Shown: positions 61,951-64,000 of the stretch, one piece after another
How positions within the stretch are numbered: the first letter of the stretch is position 1
Layout of the letters: every line of letters begins with the position of its first letter
Assembly: GCF_000022365.1 (NCBI RefSeq)
Contig: NC_012804.1
Coordinates: 1,240,001-1,304,000, forward strand
Direction of reading: 5' to 3'
Source: Thermococcus gammatolerans EJ3
GTDB taxonomy: Archaea > Methanobacteriota_B > Thermococci > Thermococcales > Thermococcaceae
DNA length: 64,000 nt
The notes under the pieces: model-generated
What the model saw: the letters and a program-made list of their open reading frames with translations, nothing else
Told to the model about the DNA's origin: nothing
Databases searched by the model: none
Position numbers and translations under genes: made by a program

Positions 61951-63225
61951 TTAAAGGTGCTCCATATTCAACGTTTTCTTGAGGCTTTCCTTCGCGATTT
62001 CCAGCAGGTCTCTGGGCGTCAGAACCTCTATTCCTTCGGGTTCGCGCTCGAGAACGTCTTCGCTTGGGACAATGAGCACTCTGCGGCAGTCGAAGCGCGA
62101 TAACTTCTCCTCAATCTTCCTCACTTCCTCCCTCTTTACCCTATCCTTCCACTTGACCTCTCCGACGAGTTCGAGCCTTTTGAACCCCTGTAAAGCTATG
62201 TCAAGCTCAAGCTGGGGAAGCTCGACACTCACCCTTCTCAAACCATAGGCCTTGGCGAGTAAATCAGCGATGAAGTCCTCAACATGCCTCGGAAGCTTGT
62301 AATCGACGGCCCTTCTTATGAACTCCACGGACGTTTCAAGCTCTGTGTAGGCGTACTTGGCCTCAAGATAGAAGTGTAGGTCGAGGAGGGGCGAGGCGTG
62401 CCGGTAAACGAACTTTTTGCGCCTCTTGCCCTGAACCAGGAACTTGCGCAGGATTCCCATCTTCGTGAGGATCGTGAGGTACTTCTGGAGCGTCCCGGGG
62501 TTGTCCTTCTTCAGCAGGCCGCGGGAGAAGAGTGCAGAGGAAAGTTCGGTGCTCGTCCCCTTTCCGTTGGCGACTTCCATCATTATCCCGAGGTAAACCC
62601 TCGTCAGTTCGTGACCCTCTTCGCTGAAGGTCTCGCCAACGAGCTCGCTCACGAATGAACCCGAGGACGAAAAGAAGCCGGTTAAAAAGTCCCTCAGCGG
62701 GGGTTTGTAAGCCGGCACGAGCATGGGCTCCCTCAGGTAGGTTGAGGCCTCTATCAGCTCCTTCCTCTTCACTTCCTTTGACAGCTCCACCAGAATTTCG
62801 CGCTCGTCTATGAGTCCGATTTTCACGAGGAAAGCTATCCCAAGGAGCGGGCTTTCCCTCATCGAGAGAAGCCTTTGAGCGAGCCACATGGTTGAGGTTA
62901 CGAGTATCACCTGGCTGTCCTGTTCAGTTGAGTATGTGTGCAGGAGGTCGAGGAAGCCCTCGGGAAGGCGGTGGAACTCGTCGATGACGATTCGTCTCTT
63001 CTCCTTAACCAGCCTTGGAAAGAGCCTCATGAACTCTTGGTAGGTCATTTTATCGTTGCTCAGCCTGTCGTGGACTGTGCTGTCTTTGTTCACGAAGAAG
63101 AACTCGTCGTAGTCGAGGAAGTGCTCGACGAGGAAGGTCTTGCCCGTCTTTCTCCTTCCGTAGAGCATCTTCCAGTCGGGGTATTTCAGGAAGGCACGTT
63201 CAATTTTTCGGGGAATTATTCTCAT
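61951..63225 (-). CDS. AAA ATPase, archaeal ATPase_2/DUF234-like, intact
   Basis: 424 residues. Walker A LYGRRKTGKTFLVEHF, Walker B RRIVIDEFHRLPEG, sensor-1 QVILVTSTMWL, a winged-helix part (STELSSALFSRGLLKKDNPGTLQKYL split over two segments) and a restriction-endonuclease-like end (LELDIALQGFKRLELVGEVKWKD). Function unknown; the class is abundant in Thermococcales and often linked to mobile or selfish DNA. The mRNA is probably leaderless: TATA CTTTTATAATT (63248-63258) lies 25 bases ahead of ATG 63225, which is at the centre of a perfect palindrome. Confidence 0.9.
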   Translation of the reverse strand: MRIIPRKIERAFLKYPDWKMLYGRRKTGKTFLVEHFLDYDEFFFVNKDSTVHDRLSNDKMTYQEFMRLFPRLVKEKRRIVIDEFHRLPEGFLDLLHTYSTEQDSQVILVTSTMWLAQRLLSMRESPLLGIAFLVKIGLIDEREILVELSKEVKRKELIEASTYLREPMLVPAYKPPLRDFLTGFFSSSGSFVSELVGETFSEEGHELTRVYLGIMMEVANGKGTSTELSSALFSRGLLKKDNPGTLQKYLTILTKMGILRKFLVQGKRRKKFVYRHASPLLDLHFYLEAKYAYTELETSVEFIRRAVDYKLPRHVEDFIADLLAKAYGLRRVSVELPQLELDIALQGFKRLELVGEVKWKDRVKREEVRKIEEKLSRFDCRRVLIVPSEDVLEREPEGIEVLTPRDLLEIAKESLKKTLNMEHL

Positions 63226-63238
63226 GAGAATAATTCCC
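63211..63238. promoter_or_regulatory. Perfect 28-bp palindrome over the ATPase start codon
   Basis: Half-site GGGAATTATTCTCA mirrored exactly, centred between 63224 and 63225, covering the presumed transcription and translation start. The inner GAATAATT (63228-63235) occurs again at 63243-63250, 15 bases further on and next to the TATA box, giving three half-sites. Confidence 0.75.
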
Positions 63239-63309
63239 GCTGGAATAATTATAAAAGTTTCGGGGTTCTCTCATACCTCTTATGTGCTCATTTTCCTGAT
63301 GTCCCACCT

Positions 63310-63529
63310 TTGGAAGCCATAGACAGACACTCGGACAGGATAACCCAGCTGGCCGACGAACTCGCGGAACTCGGGAGGAAGAGAGGCCACGGAAGAGGCA
63401 ATAAAAAGCGGGAAAGTCTACGATGATATATTTGCCCGCCTCGACAGACTGGAGGAGAAAGTCGACGAGCTCACGAGGAAGGTGGACGAGCTGGTGGAGC
63501 TCCTCAGGCTCCTCTCAAAGGAGAGGTAA
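63310..63529 (+). pseudogene. Coiled-coil protein gene, frameshifted
   Basis: From TTG 63310 one frame reads EAIDRHSDRITQLADELAELG and then turns into a basic low-quality tail ending at 63426. The next frame, which has no start codon of its own ahead, reads REATEEAIKSGKVYDDIFARL then DRLEEKVDELTRKVDELVEL to TAA 63527. Dropping one base near 63374-63384 joins them into one acidic, coiled-coil protein of about 72 residues. The TTG start is a guess. Family unknown. Confidence 0.5.
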
Positions 63530-63603
63530 GCCACTCTCTTCAAATTTAAGCCATTGCCAGAAACTATTCACCCCCGCAGAGCTATCAACGGAGGGATGGA
63601 TGT

Positions 63604-63813
63604 GTGAAAGTCATCATTGGAAAGTTCGACGTCCAGGGGCGGCTTCTCCTGCCGAACGAGCTGAGGGATAAGCTCGGCGATGAGGTGATAATAGTCGACC
63701 TCGAGGACAGGGTTGAGCTCCTTCCAAGGAAAAGGGTGAACCTGAAGAGGTTCTTCGACACCGTTGAGATTGAGGAACTGAAGGTGTGGGGAGAGCTCAA
63801 AAAGGAGCTATGA
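63604..63813 (+). CDS. SpoVT/AbrB-like small DNA-binding protein
   Basis: 69 residues, GTG start behind GGAGGGATGG. The first 45 residues (KFDVQGRLLLPNELRDKLGD then EVIIVDLEDRVELLPRK) form a swapped-hairpin AbrB unit, and a helical tail follows (VNLKRFFDTVEIEEL). Such proteins are antitoxins or small regulators. The following gene is not a clear toxin in the part seen. Confidence 0.75.
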   Translation: MKVIIGKFDVQGRLLLPNELRDKLGDEVIIVDLEDRVELLPRKRVNLKRFFDTVEIEELKVWGELKKEL

Positions 63814-63863
63814 CTCGGGTGAAGGTTTAAATTCCCTTGCGTCGAGAACTTGTTGGTGGGAAA

Positions 63864-64000
63864 ATGGAGGAAGTTGATAAGGTGATATCCCGTCACAAAA
63901 ATGAAGACCCCCTGTGGCTTGAGATTCAGCTGGCCATTATGCTCGGAAAGATTGACCCAAAAGAGGCTCTGAGAAGAGCCAAGGGTGCCATGAAGACCTC
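63864..64000 (+). CDS. Hypothetical protein, 3' end outside window
   Basis: 45 residues seen from ATG 63864 (MEEVDKVISRHKNEDPLWLE, QLAIMLGKIDPKEALRRAKG). Charged, helical, no motif recognised. TATA-like GTTTAAATT at 63825-63833 indicates its own promoter with a leader of about 8 bases. Confidence 0.6.
   Translation, partial: MEEVDKVISRHKNEDPLWLEIQLAIMLGKIDPKEALRRAKGAMKT

Noticed and set aside
62938-63426. 162-codon open frame on the plus strand
   Set aside because: Mostly the antisense of the AAA ATPase; only its last part (from about 63310) resembles a real protein.
1-64000. tRNA, rRNA, CRISPR array, insertion sequence, origin
   Set aside because: Looked for T-loop/anticodon patterns, direct repeats with spacers, transposase motifs and origin-like repeats; none found by eye.

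Overview
The window is a continuous, gene-dense piece of a Thermococcales (Thermococcus-type) archaeal chromosome. The evidence is a CGP-CTERM surface protein, Thermococcales-only families (DUF257, UPF0212/DUF555, DUF357), a TmcA-type tRNA cytidine acetyltransferase, RaSEA and QueE archaeosine genes, a tandem korDABC/ABC ferredoxin oxidoreductase cluster, archaeal prefoldin, BRE/TATA promoters and a TATCAC-type sugar-regulator motif upstream of pgk. I see no rRNA, tRNA, CRISPR array, insertion sequence or origin.

Layout. 1-5.4 kb: beta-helix protein, GNAT, HTH regulator, HD hydrolase, phosphoglycerate kinase, Sir2. 5.5-9.7 kb: a frameshifted small membrane gene, DAP-decarboxylase-like enzyme, amino-acid permease, glyA and a candidate H/ACA-like RNA. 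9.7-13.2 kb: DUF257, Trm-G10 methyltransferase, QueE, two unknown genes and a second candidate RNA. 13.2-15.2 kb: DUF2284 protein, a CARF-like protein and a PIN-nuclease-like protein in one operon; this is the most interesting system here. 15.2-25.6 kb: aromatic aminotransferase, hotdog thioesterase, radical-SAM/HhH protein, Na/Ca exchanger, two overlapping NYN paralogs (one with lost acidic residues), TmcA, cupin, a decayed RelE with its antitoxin, Asp racemase, MBL hydrolase. 25.6-35.5 kb: CGP-CTERM protein, conserved small proteins, HAD/ASCH, PAP2/COG2426, a broken AAA ATPase, TldE/TldD, a second antitoxin with decayed RelE, MazG.

35.5-41.5 kb: second Asp/Glu racemase family protein, cobalamin adenosyltransferase, MFS, an ArsR/membrane/DUF4097 operon with a dyad operator, AEC transporter. 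41.7-49.4 kb: a five-gene co-oriented cell-surface island (two lipoproteins, a protein with about 15 Asp-rich calcium-binding repeats, an anchored protein and a cytoplasmic one). 49.5-54.9 kb: M42 peptidase, PTPS-family enzyme, lipoprotein/ABC-2 exporter operon, DUF192, prefoldin alpha and a coiled-coil companion. 54.9-60.8 kb: 2-oxoacid:ferredoxin oxidoreductases, with a DUF4258/DUF2283 pair inserted between the two sets. 60.9-64.0 kb: RaSEA, an intact AAA ATPase whose start codon sits in a perfect 28-bp palindrome, a frameshifted coiled-coil gene, an AbrB-like protein and a truncated gene.

An unusual theme is single-base lesions confined to small or accessory genes (two RelE toxins, one AAA ATPase, a small membrane gene, a coiled-coil gene) while long housekeeping genes are intact. 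All functional assignments rest on motif and sequence recognition by eye; no database search was run.
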